Shown here in pieces: positions 1-9,872 of a stretch of 64,000 nucleotides of DNA (position 1 is its first letter; every line of letters starts with the position of its first letter). Origin of the DNA: Apoderus coryli. Its lineage: Eukaryota > Arthropoda > Insecta > Coleoptera > Attelabidae. Below the pieces are notes generated by a model. That model searched no databases, was not told where the DNA came from, and saw only the letters and a program-made list of their open reading frames with translations. The stretch is taken from contig OU452198.1 of NCBI GenBank assembly GCA_911728435.2, positions 38,593,902 through 38,657,901 of the forward strand, read 5' to 3'. A program made the position numbers and the translations under genes.

Positions 1-301
1 ATGAAAAAATTACAAAATGTTTAGCGAATGGAACATAAAAATAAAGCAAGACGTACAACAGAGAATATTGTTTTTTTTTATTATTGGCACTGGCGAAATC
101 CAATTGACCAACTCTCCAATCATGGAGTTTCTATGTTCGTAACGACACACCTATAATCGATTCCGCAATACTGAATTATATCAATTGAAGCGCTTGGCGG
201 AAAAAGGTAACAAGCCACACTTCTCATAAAAATGAGAAAACTATCTTTGACTGTTGTTCTTAATGAAAGAAAGTGATCTGTGTTTAATCTTTCGTAATTA
301 G
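1..301. other. Unassigned flank
   Basis: AT-rich sequence just outside the first transposon. A 62-codon minus-strand frame lies at 120-308, but its translation resembles nothing I know and its start sits inside the transposon end. I see no gene here. Confidence 0.5.
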
Positions 302-430
302 ATAACACAGGCCAACAAAATGAAAAAAAAAATTTGGTGCCAGAAATCTAACATCTGATTTTAGATGTTTTTAATGTGCTGATTCCAAAAATGCCACCAG
401 ATTTTTTCTATCAGCTCTAGTTTTTGAGAT
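302..430 (+). repeat. 5' terminal and subterminal inverted repeat
   Basis: Left arm of the first transposon. Its outer 16 bp and the subterminal block at 408-430 are matched in inverse orientation at 2603-2721; the middle is diverged. Confidence 0.75.
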
Positions 431-764
431 ACACGTTACAGGTTAAATGATATATTTTTTTCTGATAAAGGACAACAAATAAAGAGATAAATATGTACTT
501 AATCGTCAAAATAGGAATTTCCCAGAATCTAATTAGCCAAATGGATACCTGGAATTGTCCCTGACCCAATGTTCCTATACTAGGAACTACTCAATACAAT
601 GCTCTTACTTACTTTTATACCTGTAATTGCCTATGACCCGATCCTTCTATACCTGCTTGGCTGTACTTGATTTAGTATATTACTGAGTTTTCCCAAGTAA
701 AGTTGTGCTATCATTTTGTGTAAATTTTGGTCGTTTTGTAGTATCAAGACACTAAACTGAAACA

Positions 765-2465
765 ATGGCATCCACAAGCAGACGTACCTGTGTAAATCAT
801 CCCGATGTGTTTTGTTATGTGTGTGGTGAATACACTTTGAAAGAGAGCAGAAAAAGGATTTCTGACTTTGTGAAAAGAGCTTATCTTGCCTATTTTGGCG
901 TTCATTTAGGAGATCAAGATAAATCTTGGGCCCCACATTTCATATGTAAAACATGTGTTGAACATTTGCGACAGTGGACAACTGGAAAGAGGAAGTGCCT
1001 AAAGTTTGGTGTACCAATGGTTTGGAGAGAACCGCGGAACCATCATGACGACTGCTATTTTTGTCTCGTTAATATTAAAGGCATAAATAGAAACAATAGA
1101 CACAAATGGACATATCCTGATCTAGATTCTGCAAGAAGGCCTGTAGTGCATTCGGAAGAAATACCCGTTCCATCATTCAGCAGTCTACCCAAACTGACAG
1201 AAGATGATACAGAAACATCAACGTCTGACGAAGTTAAAAGAATTCAATCAGAAAACGACAGCGATTTTGAAGCAGATTTAGCAACTCCGCAGTGTTTCAA
1301 TCAAGAAGAACTAAACGATCTTATAAGAGACCTGAATCTCTCAAAGGAATCCGCTGAATTACTTGCATCCAGATTAAAAGAAAAAAATCTACTTTGTCGA
1401 GGTACTAATATTACATTTTATCGTAAAAGAGATAAGGATCTGCTGCCTTTTTTCACTCAGGAAAATGACTTGGTATTCTGTAACAATATAAAAGGGCTCT
1501 TAGAAAAAATGGGTTTGCCTGAATACACTCCAGATGATTGGCGCCTTTTTATTGACAGTTCAAAACGTAGTTTAAAATGTGTTCTTTTACATAACGGTAA
1601 CAAATATGGCTCAATTCCTATTGGTCATTCTACTACCATGAAGGAAGAATATGAAACAATAGCATTAGTTTTGAGAAAAATTAAATACGAAGAACATCAG
1701 TGGTCAATTTGTGTTGATTTAAAAATGATTAACTTCCTCCTTGGACAGCAGAGTGGTTATACAAAATATCCTTGTTTTTTGTGCCTTTGGGACAGCAGAG
1801 CTAAAAATGAGCACTGGGTTAACAAAAATTGGCCTTCAAGAGATGTCATGATTCAAGGAATACAAAACGTGATCAACGAACCTTTGGTTTCAAGAGAAAA
1901 AATCTTACTTCCGCCCTTGCATATCAAGCTAGGCCTAATGAAGCAATTTGTGAAGGCCTTAAATCGAGATGGAAATTGTTTTGGGTATTTGTCACGTAAA
2001 TTTCCTGGCATTAGCACGGAAAAACTAAAAGCTGGTATATTTGATGGTCCTCAAATAAGGCAACTTGTTAAAGATCCACAATTCACCACATCAATGAACG
2101 AGACTGAATCTAACGCTTGGAGTTCATTTGTTCAAGTAGTACAAAATTTTCTTGGCAATCATAAAGCAGACAATTACGTAGAATTAGTGGAAACTATGCT
2201 TTCAAATTTTAATATTCTCGGCTGTAACATGAGTATAAAAGTTCACTACCTCCACAGCCACCTAGATCGTTTTCCAGAAAACTTAGGTGATTGTAGTGAA
2301 GAACAGGGGGAAAGATTCCACCAGGATATTAAAACTATGGAAGATCGTTATCAAGGACGATGGGATAGCCACATGATGGCGGACTACTGCTGGAGCCTTC
2401 AGCGAGACTGCCCTAGTAAACTCCATTCTAGAAAATCGTATAAAAGAAAATTTTTATGTGATTAG
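765..2465 (+). CDS. Putative RNase H-like (DDE) transposase with N-terminal zinc-binding cysteines
   Basis: An intact 566-residue frame between inverted repeats. The N-terminus has paired cysteines (CYVC at 17-20, CKTC at 61-64) in a ZAD-like layout, then a second cluster (HH at 93-94, C97, C100), suggesting DNA or protein binding through zinc. An acidic Ser/Thr/Glu linker spans about 135-180. The C-terminal two thirds carry three acidic sites in contexts typical of an RNase H-like transposase: FIDSS (D264), ICVDLKM (D318) followed by a CxxC-type KYPCFLC insert, and EEQGERFHQ (E512, E513, E516). The triad assignment is my inference. I recall similar multi-copy uncharacterised proteins in arthropods but cannot name the family. 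The start at 765 is the first ATG before the cysteine cluster. An AATAAA follows at 2499. No intron is evident. Confidence 0.7.
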   Translation: MASTSRRTCVNHPDVFCYVCGEYTLKESRKRISDFVKRAYLAYFGVHLGDQDKSWAPHFICKTCVEHLRQWTTGKRKCLKFGVPMVWREPRNHHDDCYFCLVNIKGINRNNRHKWTYPDLDSARRPVVHSEEIPVPSFSSLPKLTEDDTETSTSDEVKRIQSENDSDFEADLATPQCFNQEELNDLIRDLNLSKESAELLASRLKEKNLLCRGTNITFYRKRDKDLLPFFTQENDLVFCNNIKGLLEKMGLPEYTPDDWRLFIDSSKRSLKCVLLHNGNKYGSIPIGHSTTMKEEYETIALVLRKIKYEEHQWSICVDLKMINFLLGQQSGYTKYPCFLCLWDSRAKNEHWVNKNWPSRDVMIQGIQNVINEPLVSREKILLPPLHIKLGLMKQFVKALNRDGNCFGYLSRKFPGISTEKLKAGIFDGPQIRQLVKDPQFTTSMNETESNAWSSFVQVVQNFLGNHKADNYVELVETMLSNFNILGCNMSIKVHYLHSHLDRFPENLGDCSEEQGERFHQDIKTMEDRYQGRWDSHMMADYCWSLQRDCPSKLHSRKSYKRKFLCD

Positions 2466-2498
2466 TGACTAATGTAATTATGTAAATTAAGTTTTTGC

Positions 2499-2504
2499 AA
2501 TAAA
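2499..2504 (+). terminator. AATAAA polyadenylation signal
   Basis: AATAAA lies 34 bases beyond the stop of the 566-codon gene, inside the transposon, and would let the element terminate its own transcript. Confidence 0.5.
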
Positions 2505-2602
2505 TACTTAAATCCATGTGTCTTTGTTTTTTTTAACTGTCAATAGTAATATTATATATTATAACAGTTATAACGTAAATTATATACACAATTTTTTAAA
2601 AA

Positions 2603-2721
2603 ATCTCAAAAACTAGATCTGATAGACAAAATCTGAGAACCTTTTTACATTCTGCATCCAAAAATTACTCAGGAACAGTTAAAAAATCGCAGGCACCAAA
2701 ATGTGTGTTGGCCTGTGTTAT
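2603..2721 (-). repeat. 3' terminal and subterminal inverted repeat
   Basis: Right arm of the first transposon, inverse partner of 302-430. Confidence 0.75.
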
Positions 2722-2858
2722 TTTTCTTAACTTACAAATACTCTTATATAATGGTAAACAAGCATGTTTTTTTTATTATTATTAGTTTACCAGTAATGAT
2801 TTTTTTTTGTTTTCGTTTGTTTTTTTTATTTTTTTCCCCATATTTTACATATAATATA

Positions 2859-4022
2859 CACACACCGGCAAATTTAAAGGAACGCACATAAATTGGGTTG
2901 TTTTTTTAATTTTTGTCTACATAATCTTTTCTTCTCCTTACAAATTTGTATGGAATTTATTAAAAGGACTAGCTAGCTAATTGCAGTTTGTCTTCCAAAG
3001 CTTCATACCCATTTTGAAGCGTGTTTAAAAACAGCCGACAAAAAAAGCGTTTTTTTAAAGAAATTAATTGTACGTTTTAATTTGTTTTAAACATTTAATT
3101 ATGAAGCAAAATTACACGGATTTTTTTTTTAATAACGTGTGTTTCTCCCACGAGCCCTTATGATTGAGGTCAAATCTGTGCGTGCTCCTAAACATAGGCC
3201 ACCCCACCCCATAATTGAGCCTCCACCGAAAGAGACAGTAGGAGTAAAATTAAATTGTTCATTTTGTTCTCCTGGACGTCGATACAATCTTTTCCTACCA
3301 TCAATCCAATGTATGCAGAAACGGCTCTCATCCGTGACTAAAACTTGACCCCATTGGTCATTATTCCAATTTTGGTGTTCTCGAGCAAAGGCGAGTCGCT
3401 CTACTCGATGACGTCTCTGAAGTCTTGGGAATTTTTCTGGCCTATAGGACTTGATACCAACTTCTTTGACTCTTCTTCTAACTGTACGTTGATTTCTTGT
3501 TTGAACTGCTGTTAGACGCATATTTCGTAGTATGTTCAAACTTATAAATCGATCATCTACAGCCGTGGTTCAACGTTTTCTGCCTTACCTCGTCTCCTCA
3601 CATACTTTCCAGTTTGCCTCCAACGTGTAACATTACGATGGATCGTTGATATTGTTTTACCAAACATTTCAGTACTGTAAGATCGAGCATTTTCGATAAA
3701 TCTTACAGCTCTAGCGACATCAGTCGATGCCAAATCGCCCATTATGGACTGGTTCACAATCAAGATGACGATAGTAAACAAAAACAAACCAAATGTAAAC
3801 AATTACTTATGAAAAAATAACAAATTGTGATGTAGAGGAAATACGCGTTTCAAATTTAATGCAACAACTTTGGGTTTGACTTTAGCTAACTTGATAAAAA
3901 TTGATAAAATATAGAAAAAGCGTTCATGGCTGTCTAGACCTAGGCACCACAAGAAATAAATAAAATTAATATCTTTAATTTCATACAATTTATCTTCGTT
4001 CCTTTAAATTTGCCGGTGTGTG
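2859..4022 (-). mobile_element. Tc1-like transposon, internally deleted
   Basis: Both ends carry CACACACCGGCAAATTTAAA in inverse orientation (2859 onward and up to 4022), directly flanked by TA on each side (2857-2858 and 4023-4024), the target duplication of Tc1/mariner elements. The element is 1164 bp, shorter than usual for Tc1, because the 3' half of the transposase is missing. The right-hand TIR is immediately preceded by transposase-free sequence. Confidence 0.88.
3129..3802 (-). pseudogene. Tc1-like transposase, truncated and broken
   Basis: Two minus-strand frames form one decayed transposase. The upstream frame (3557-3802) carries the N-terminal helix-turn-helix part (MGDLASTDVARAV onward). 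The downstream frame (3129-3539) carries the second HTH region, the first catalytic aspartate in VLVTDESRF, and GGGSIMGWGG. Translation then runs out shortly before the TIR, so the remaining two catalytic residues of the DDE triad are deleted. The frames are interrupted between 3540 and 3556. It cannot be functional but could still be mobilised through its intact TIRs by a related transposase. Confidence 0.85.
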
Positions 4023-4164
4023 TATATGTATATAATTTATGGTTCTTATTAAATTTCTATTCATTTGATGTTTATGGAACCATGGTTTGGTAAGTACAAA
4101 CGGTTCTAGGATTTTAAATTTCAGACTTTTATTAAATTGTGTACCTATATAGCTGTTGCCATTA

Positions 4165-4510
4165 CAGAGTTTCTAAATCTGCTCAATGCGCGCCTATACA
4201 CCGGTCACTGTTTCCGATGCACATCAGCCACGCTACTCGCCGACTCAGAACTTTTATCGTTAAAAAAAAACATGGTGGATGGCGATCATCTACAGTAGCA
4301 GAAAGTTATGTGAACGACTCACTAGAGAATAAGAAAAATGTGGCAAATAAAATATTTCGACACGATCCAATGACGTCGGTAAATAATACCGAAAACTGTA
4401 ATTTTAACAGTAATTATCAATGTATTAATAACTCAAATCTAAACTTACCATCTAGCATAATTATCAATAATTATGCTGAAGGCATAATAAATATTAATAA
4501 CAATTATTGA
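4165..4510 (+). pseudogene. Crypton-type tyrosine recombinase, C-terminal fragment
   Basis: Reading across one frameshift in a run of nine A residues (4262-4270), the translation carries TGHCFRCTSATLLA, then HGGWRSSTVAESYVNDS, then an Asn-rich tail with repeated Asn-Cys pairs. This matches the HxxR...H/W...Y order of the tyrosine recombinase active site: GHxFR supplies H and R, HGGW the second H, and the Tyr in SYVND is the likely nucleophile. Upstream catalytic parts are absent. The Asn/Cys-rich tail resembles that of the other Crypton remnant at 24942-26110, although the two are clearly different copies. Confidence 0.65.
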
Positions 4511-4645
4511 GAGCAATTGGTGTGGGTTATATCAGTTATAATTAATTCTTAAAATAAAGTTCTTTTAGTTTAATATTGTATTATTTCTAATTTATGAAGA
4601 GGCAGGCGAAAAACACTTGTAAGCACCACTGACGGTAAAGCCGCT

Positions 4646-4709
4646 GCAGCCCTTCGCTGTATAGCTGCCCTCGCTCGCTCACTCGTGCGTCTATACAGCG
4701 GCGGGCTGC
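4646..4709. repeat. GC-rich hairpin, 19-bp arms
   Basis: Arms 4646-4664 and 4691-4709 are reverse complements at 17 of 19 positions with a 26-base spacer rich in CTCGCTCG. The GC content stands out from the AT-rich surroundings. Confidence 0.6.
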
Positions 4710-5489
4710 AACGAATGCTTGACCGCCCTTGATACTTAATATACAATACAAATTTCCATGGTGAGGTACCAAAAAATAATTTAAACATATTTTCCCACAA
4801 AAACCGCTTCACATATTTAGTAAACAAATGATTTAGGTAAAGGAACATGATATGCCATCTTAACGCATTTTACTTTGTGCTTCACATTATGATGTAATTT
4901 ACAGAATTAGTTGCTGCTGTTATATTTTGTATTAAGAAATACATTGGCCCAAAATACTTCTGGTGATATCTCGCTCAATGGTACGTTGATAACAATTACT
5001 TTTTCAAACTGAAGTCTAGCTTAAGTATTTGGAATGTTTTCCAGACTATATCATAAAACAACATAGTGCAAAAAATTAGTTGATATGCAAAATTACAAGC
5101 CCTAACTGGTACCTAATCCGCACCATGCCTCCATATTTCAAATCTAAGGAGTAGCATTGTACAACGGTTGTACAAACTCTTCATTTTGTAGTTATGTTTT
5201 AAGCCAATGTTTCGTTCGTAGAAAGTAGAATTTAATGAAAACATAATAAAACCACCCCAACAAATGGCGTTCTGCTCATTGTATAATTGAAATGTTTTTT
5301 AGCTATACATTTACATTTAAATCTGTGTATAATAAATGTAAAGTTGATTATTACAGGTATAAATAGAAAAATATTTACTTTGGTTTTGTGTATTATTTCA
5401 AGTAAAATGTTTGTAAACATCACAATAGAGTCCCAAGGTAAGTTTATACATTCCTAAATATTAATTCATTAAATGCAATTTTCATAACA
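4710..5489. other. No gene seen
   Basis: AT-rich sequence without a coding frame or repeat end that I can support. Confidence 0.5.
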
Positions 5490-5765
5490 AGTTTTCTCGA
5501 GAAAATTGCATTTAAAATTTCACCAGTTACGTAGTTGGAGCCTTTAACTGTTATTAGAATATAATCAAGCAATTTTGGTGTCATTGATAGAGCGTGAGCT
5601 ACGCATGCGAAAGGTCGTGGGTTCGAATCCCAGCTCTGGCAATTTTTTTTATTTCTAATTTTTGAATAAAGTAGTTAGTTTATTAAGATAGTGTATTGGA
5701 AATATATTATATTTTAGAATATCTTGTCGGGAAAGTTTTGGGGCGACACGACCGATTTTTTGTTT
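5490..5765 (+). repeat. tRNA-related short interspersed repeat (family A), copy 1
   Basis: Contains a tRNA-like segment at 5577-5641: a box A-like CATTGATAGAGC and a perfect B-box core GGTTCGAATCC at 5620-5630, ending CTCTGGCA. The flanks are shared with the copy at 47.5-47.7 kb: AAATTTCACCAGTTA upstream and TTGAATAAAGTAGTT downstream. The far end, CTTGTCGGGAAAGTTTTGGGG followed within about 10 bases by GACCGATTTTTT, recurs at 18.07-18.11 kb. The anticodon region resembles tRNA-Ala, which is a tentative reading. Confidence 0.6.
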
Positions 5766-5885
5766 TATGTTTGAAAACAAATAATAACCACTCGGAGCTA
5801 GGTCTGGACTATATGGTGGGTAATTTATAATATCAAAGCCCACATCGTGCAGGGGAGCTAGCGCAACACGACTTTTGTGTGATGG
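5755..5885 (-). pseudogene. mariner transposase scrap (catalytic region)
   Basis: Minus-strand translation includes NYPPYSPDLAPSGYYLF preceded by HKSRVALAPLHDVGFDI, the region holding the last catalytic aspartate of mariner (DD34D) transposases. Only about 40 residues survive, directly abutting the family A repeat. Confidence 0.8.
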
Positions 5886-5989
5886 AAGGATTGTCGTGCA
5901 GTCTCTTTTCGAAAATTTTCCAATTTTTTTTTCTGCTTCTTTTATCTATTTAAAAATGAAGCCTAGTAGTTTCCAGTTATCGAAACACA

Positions 5990-6640
5990 TTTATTTTAGC
6001 GGTTTATCACTCAGCGTACGCAGAGGTCAAATAAAAAAGTATCTTGGTAACGCTCAGATAACTGGTATGGGAGTGCCAAAGGCCTTGACGGACAACAATC
6101 GGGTTAATCTAGTGTGGGTCCTGGGGCACTCGGGAATAGAAGGCAACGACAGAGCAGATTGGCTGGCTAGACAAGCCTCTGAAACCCCATATACTGAAAC
6201 GGAACCTGCGTTGTGCTTGTCTAAAATAACGGCGAGGGAACTCCTCAAAAGCGAGCACCAGAACATATCCCAAGCAGGAGCATGGGAAGAGGTTTATACC
6301 TGGTGCAGCAAGAAGACGCACTAGAAAACTGCTATCATTAAGGAGGAGGCAGATGCGAGTAAATATATGGGACTCCTTACTGGGCATTGCGCTATGAGAG
6401 ACCACCTAAATTAGATGGATCTGTATAACGGGGACCTGCAATACAGATTGTGTAATGGGGCAGTTCAACAGCGTACCATGTAATATGTGAGTGTGTAGCC
6501 TTACAACGAAGGCAACAAGCTATTTTTGGGCATGCGCTGGTTGCGCCAGCAGATATTGGCACCCAACACATAACTGAACTCCACAAGTCAGTGGAGGGTA
6601 CAGGGTTGCTAGATTGGGTGGCATAAAATACGCAGTGAAA
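5990..6640 (+). pseudogene. Non-LTR retrotransposon RNase H domain and C-terminal zinc motif, decayed
   Basis: The frame at 5875-6324 includes VNLVWVLGHSGIEGNDRADWLA, split here by reading as VNLVWVLGHSG plus IEGNDRADWLA, the C-terminal part of a retroelement RNase H. Downstream, across several frameshifts, comes a typical SKYMGLLTGHCAMRDHL stretch and a broken Cys/His-rich tail ending near 6640. The RNase H N-terminal acidic residues are lost. It sits upstream of an RT domain (6780-8035), the reverse of the normal EN-RT-RNase H order, so it comes from a different insertion or a rearranged one. Confidence 0.8.
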
Positions 6641-6779
6641 CACACTTGTGTCGAACGGACCCTTTCAAAAAAAAAACGCTAAGGTAGACTGCTCTACTTT
6701 TATTATATATAGGCGACAGCGCAAGCGCCGCTATGCCTCTTTGAGCATGCGCAGATATATTCGGTGCTTGTTTAGGTTT

Positions 6780-8035
6780 GCTTAGGTCAGGTTAGGCCTT
6801 CTGGCACGGCGTGTATAAGGTGGATCACTGGTAAGCTGGATCGCGCTAAAGCTATAAACAAGATAAAAACCATGAACGGCCGGCTGAAAGCCTGAACAGC
6901 TAGAGCTTGCGATGCTAGTATGCGTCGAAGACGCGTAACGGAAAACAGGAAACCCATTATATCATATTGCTGGAGTGATGGGATCGTCCAACTGAGAAAA
7001 GAAGAGGTGCTCGAGCAGAACTCTCGGGAGTACAATGAAGAGAAGAGAAGAAACGGTTGAGGGACTCCATTAAGTCGTCCAAAAGAAATAAATGGAGGGA
7101 GCTATGTAAGAGTGTCGATTTGGATGCCTGGGGATGGGCTACAGGATTGTTACGCACAGAGTTGAACTATGTTCAGGGTTACCACCCATGAGTTTGAATA
7201 GGATTAGAGAGATTGCTCTCGCACTGTTCCCATCGAAGTCGAAGTTCTCATGGCCTGTAGTTGCGTAGGTTCAACGAGAACGTTTTAGTATGGAAGACCT
7301 AGGCATCGCTACCAGAAAGCTTAAGATAAAAAAAAGATACCGGGTCCTGACGGTGTGCCAGCAGAGGTTATTAGGGCCATTGCTGAGGATTGCCCTGAAA
7401 TTGTGTAGCGTGATATGAATGACTGTGGTGCTAGCGTGTATTTCCAGGTTTTGTGGAAAAAGACCATGCTTACTTTGCTAATGAAACCCAATAAGTCGCT
7501 GGATAACCCATCGGCATATAGGCCTATCTGTCTGTTGGATTTCTCGAGTACCTCATCCTTATACACCTGAAGAAAAGCATCGACGAGCACGGTGGACTTT
7601 CGCGTTTTCACTTTGGTTTTCAGGAGGGCCGATCCACGATTAAAGCTATAGAGGTGGTTAAGCGGGCCGCAATGAACGCTAGGTTTGCCAGAGGGAGAGC
7701 ATTGTGTGCTCTGATTTTGCTTGACGTAAAGAATGCGTTTAATATCGCAAGCTGGAGGCCAATCTGGGCTGTGCTCACAAAGAAGAACGATCGACGACGA
7801 CGACCTGGTCGAGAGTGTTTGCGGTGAGGGTTTGTGCCTCACTGCCTACGTGGAGAATTTAGCGATAACCGTAACGGCGAAGAATGAGGAATCCATGAGG
7901 TTAAGAGGCAATTGTGCGATACTGGATGTGTGCAGCTGGATGGATGACCACGAGTTCGGGGTAGCTCCGCAGAAAACTTTTTTTTTTTTGGGACTGTTTC
8001 GCTTCAGACATAGTCTATTAGCCACAGATTATTGA
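6780..8035 (+). pseudogene. R1-like non-LTR reverse transcriptase, decayed
   Basis: Pieces in order on the plus strand, spread over frames: a pre-RT helix region with SSKRNKWRELCKSVDLDAWG (near 7070-7130), GPDGVPAEVIRAI (near 7340), DNPSAYRPICLLD (near 7500), FGFQEGRSTIKAIEVV (near 7620), ALILLDVKNAFNIASW (near 7710, holding an RT aspartate) and a degraded YADD-equivalent, TAYVENLAITVTAKN (near 7840). The order and spacing are those of an R1-type polymerase. Numerous frameshifts and the loss of ADD show it is dead. Confidence 0.75.
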
Positions 8036-8095
8036 GGAAGGTGAGGCAGTTATTAAATGTTCAGTTTACTATCCTTCAAGAACGTGATGATAATA

Positions 8096-9485
8096 TCATA
8101 GGTAGTTTTTTTTGTTTTTTAAAAGTAAACGAACAATATCTGTAGGTAAATCAAAACCTGCATCTACAATTTGTCTAATGAAGCTTTGTATGGCGTCCTT
8201 ATTCTGTAAGCAAGCAAAAAATATATGATTGAGATCACCCATCAAGTTCCCACAATCACAACAAGGGCTATCTCTAATTCCTATTTTATTTAAATGTGTT
8301 GGAAAACAGCCATGGTTAAGTCTAATTCGTGTAATTGTTGACGAGTAAAACCGACTGACGTTGAAATCAAAAATATGTGGTATATCTTTTTTGCATGGCA
8401 AATGACGATGGATTTTAAAATAATGATTGTTCGAAGACTTCGAGTGATCGCTCCATAGCTTTTCCCAGATTTTATAAATCTTTTTTTTTCATGATATTTA
8501 TTATATCACTGAACACAAAGGCTGGCGATATATTGTGGATACTACATGCAGATTTTGCAGCTCTATCCACAGTCTCGTTACCAACAACTCCAACGTGACC
8601 CTTTGACCAAACAAAATTAACTCTGCCATGTGAACAGATATCGCATAAAGTTGATTTGATGTCAATAATTAAGGTATTATTATAATATTTATAGGCTGGT
8701 TCTTGAATTGACTTAAGCACTGATTGACAGTCAGATATAATAGTCAGATTATGCAGCCTATTAATTTTTGCCCACACCAAAGCTGATTCAATAGCTGTGG
8801 CCTCTACTGTAAATACAGAGCTTACCGCAGGTAATCGGTATTTTTGTGTAAGGGAGATCTGGAACAAAAAAGGCGCAACCCACGTGATCCTCAAGTTTCG
8901 AGCCATCTGTGTAACTATGTAAGGACATATTAGTATTTTTTTTTTCAGCTCTGAATTTAAAATATGATTATTTAGTTTGGCATTGTCTGTGTATAAAGGG
9001 TATGCAACTGAGATCCTGGAGTTTAATATTTGTAGTTGTTCCTTAAATACACGAAATTTTTGTTGGCGATTAATACATTTTGCAAATGAACTGATATCTG
9101 TAAAAGCTGCAACCAGTAAAGGTGTTTTTTTGAATTTCCAATATTTAATTGCAAATACAGAATTAGTAAGGGTGGCAATAGACTTGGATAGTGTATCGTT
9201 AAAGTGATTAATTTTAATGATTAATTTTTCTGCTAAGAATTGTCTTCGCAGATCCAGAGGAGGCTCCTGTGCCGAGTTGGAGACGATTTCATGGCTCCTA
9301 TAGCTATTCGAATGGCGCAATATTGTATTCGGTTTGTTTTACTTGCATTGCCATAAAAAATACTCCCATAATCCACTATAGAGCGAATGTATGATTTATA
9401 AAAAATGAGGGCTAATTTTGGGTCAGCACCCCACTTTGACAGCAGAAAACTGAAGTGGTATTGTTGGCGAGACGTGTGTTTCACA
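8096..9485 (-). pseudogene. I-like non-LTR retrotransposon 3' part: RT thumb, RNase H, Cys motif
   Basis: Three minus-strand frames follow each other. 9233-9484 encodes an RT thumb (FYKSYIRSIVDYGSIFYGNA). 8472-9320 encodes RNase H (EATAIESALVWAKI, TIISDCQSVLKSI, FVWSKGHVGVVGNETVDRAA). 8096-8401 encodes the C-terminal Cys region (TRIRLNHGCFPTHL, CCDCGNLMGDLNHIFFAC). Inside the RNase H frame the first catalytic block, SYTDGSKLEDHVGCAFF, is found only in an alternative frame near 8900, so two compensating indels have shifted it. The 5' half of the element is missing, as usual for target-primed insertions. Confidence 0.85.
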
Positions 9486-9872
9486 ATTTGTGGGTTAGTT
9501 CATTTTTACATGTGTACGTCCAATCGTAAACAGTACTATCAATCCTAAATAATTTATTCTCCGTATAACAATCGTAATTCATCCCCGTGTGTTATCATCA
9601 GTAGTGTTATAAAAATAAATTAGGCCCACTACCTACGCGACTGTTAATAAATAACGTGTTTCAAAACGCGTGTTTTTTATTGCCTAATACATATGAATTT
9701 TCAGTATCAACCGGATTATACAGTGCTTTCATTTTAAAATTTGTCACTTAAAATAACTCGTCATCAAAAGCACGTCGATTTTGGTTTTGAGGAAGAACTT
9801 CAAAGCCACTGTTGGTTGAATTTTGTGGTCCCACCTTTACCCCAACTCTATAATTTTTAATCTCACCCCCTC

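Larger units (their letters stand above)
302..2721 (+). mobile_element. TIR DNA transposon with one intact gene, unclassified superfamily
   Basis: Inverted ends bound the 566-codon gene. Left end 302-317 (ATAACACAGGCCAACA) matches the reverse complement of 2706-2721 exactly. After a gap both arms share TTTGGTGCC, and a subterminal block agrees at 22 of 23 bases (408-430 against 2603-2625). Two imperfect copies of an ATACCTG-AATTG-GACCC motif lie 71 bp apart in the 5' part (about 543-579 and 614-653), possibly transposase-binding sites. No clear target-site duplication: the bases beside CACAGG are ATAA and TTAT, which are reverse complements, not direct repeats. The frame is open and both ends are present, so the copy looks recent. 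The superfamily is unknown to me. Confidence 0.8.

Noticed and set aside
631..936. 101-codon minus-strand frame
   Set aside because: It lies antisense over the 5' end of the 566-codon gene and has no recognisable motifs.
4570..4848. 92-codon minus frame with Arg-rich stretch
   Set aside because: It is produced by the GC-rich hairpin; no protein-like features.
5577..5641. Functional tRNA gene
   Set aside because: The B box is perfect but acceptor and anticodon arms do not fold properly and the segment sits inside a multi-copy repeat.
7321..7842. 173-codon minus-strand frame
   Set aside because: It is the antisense shadow of the R1-like RT remnant, whose plus-strand motifs are clear.
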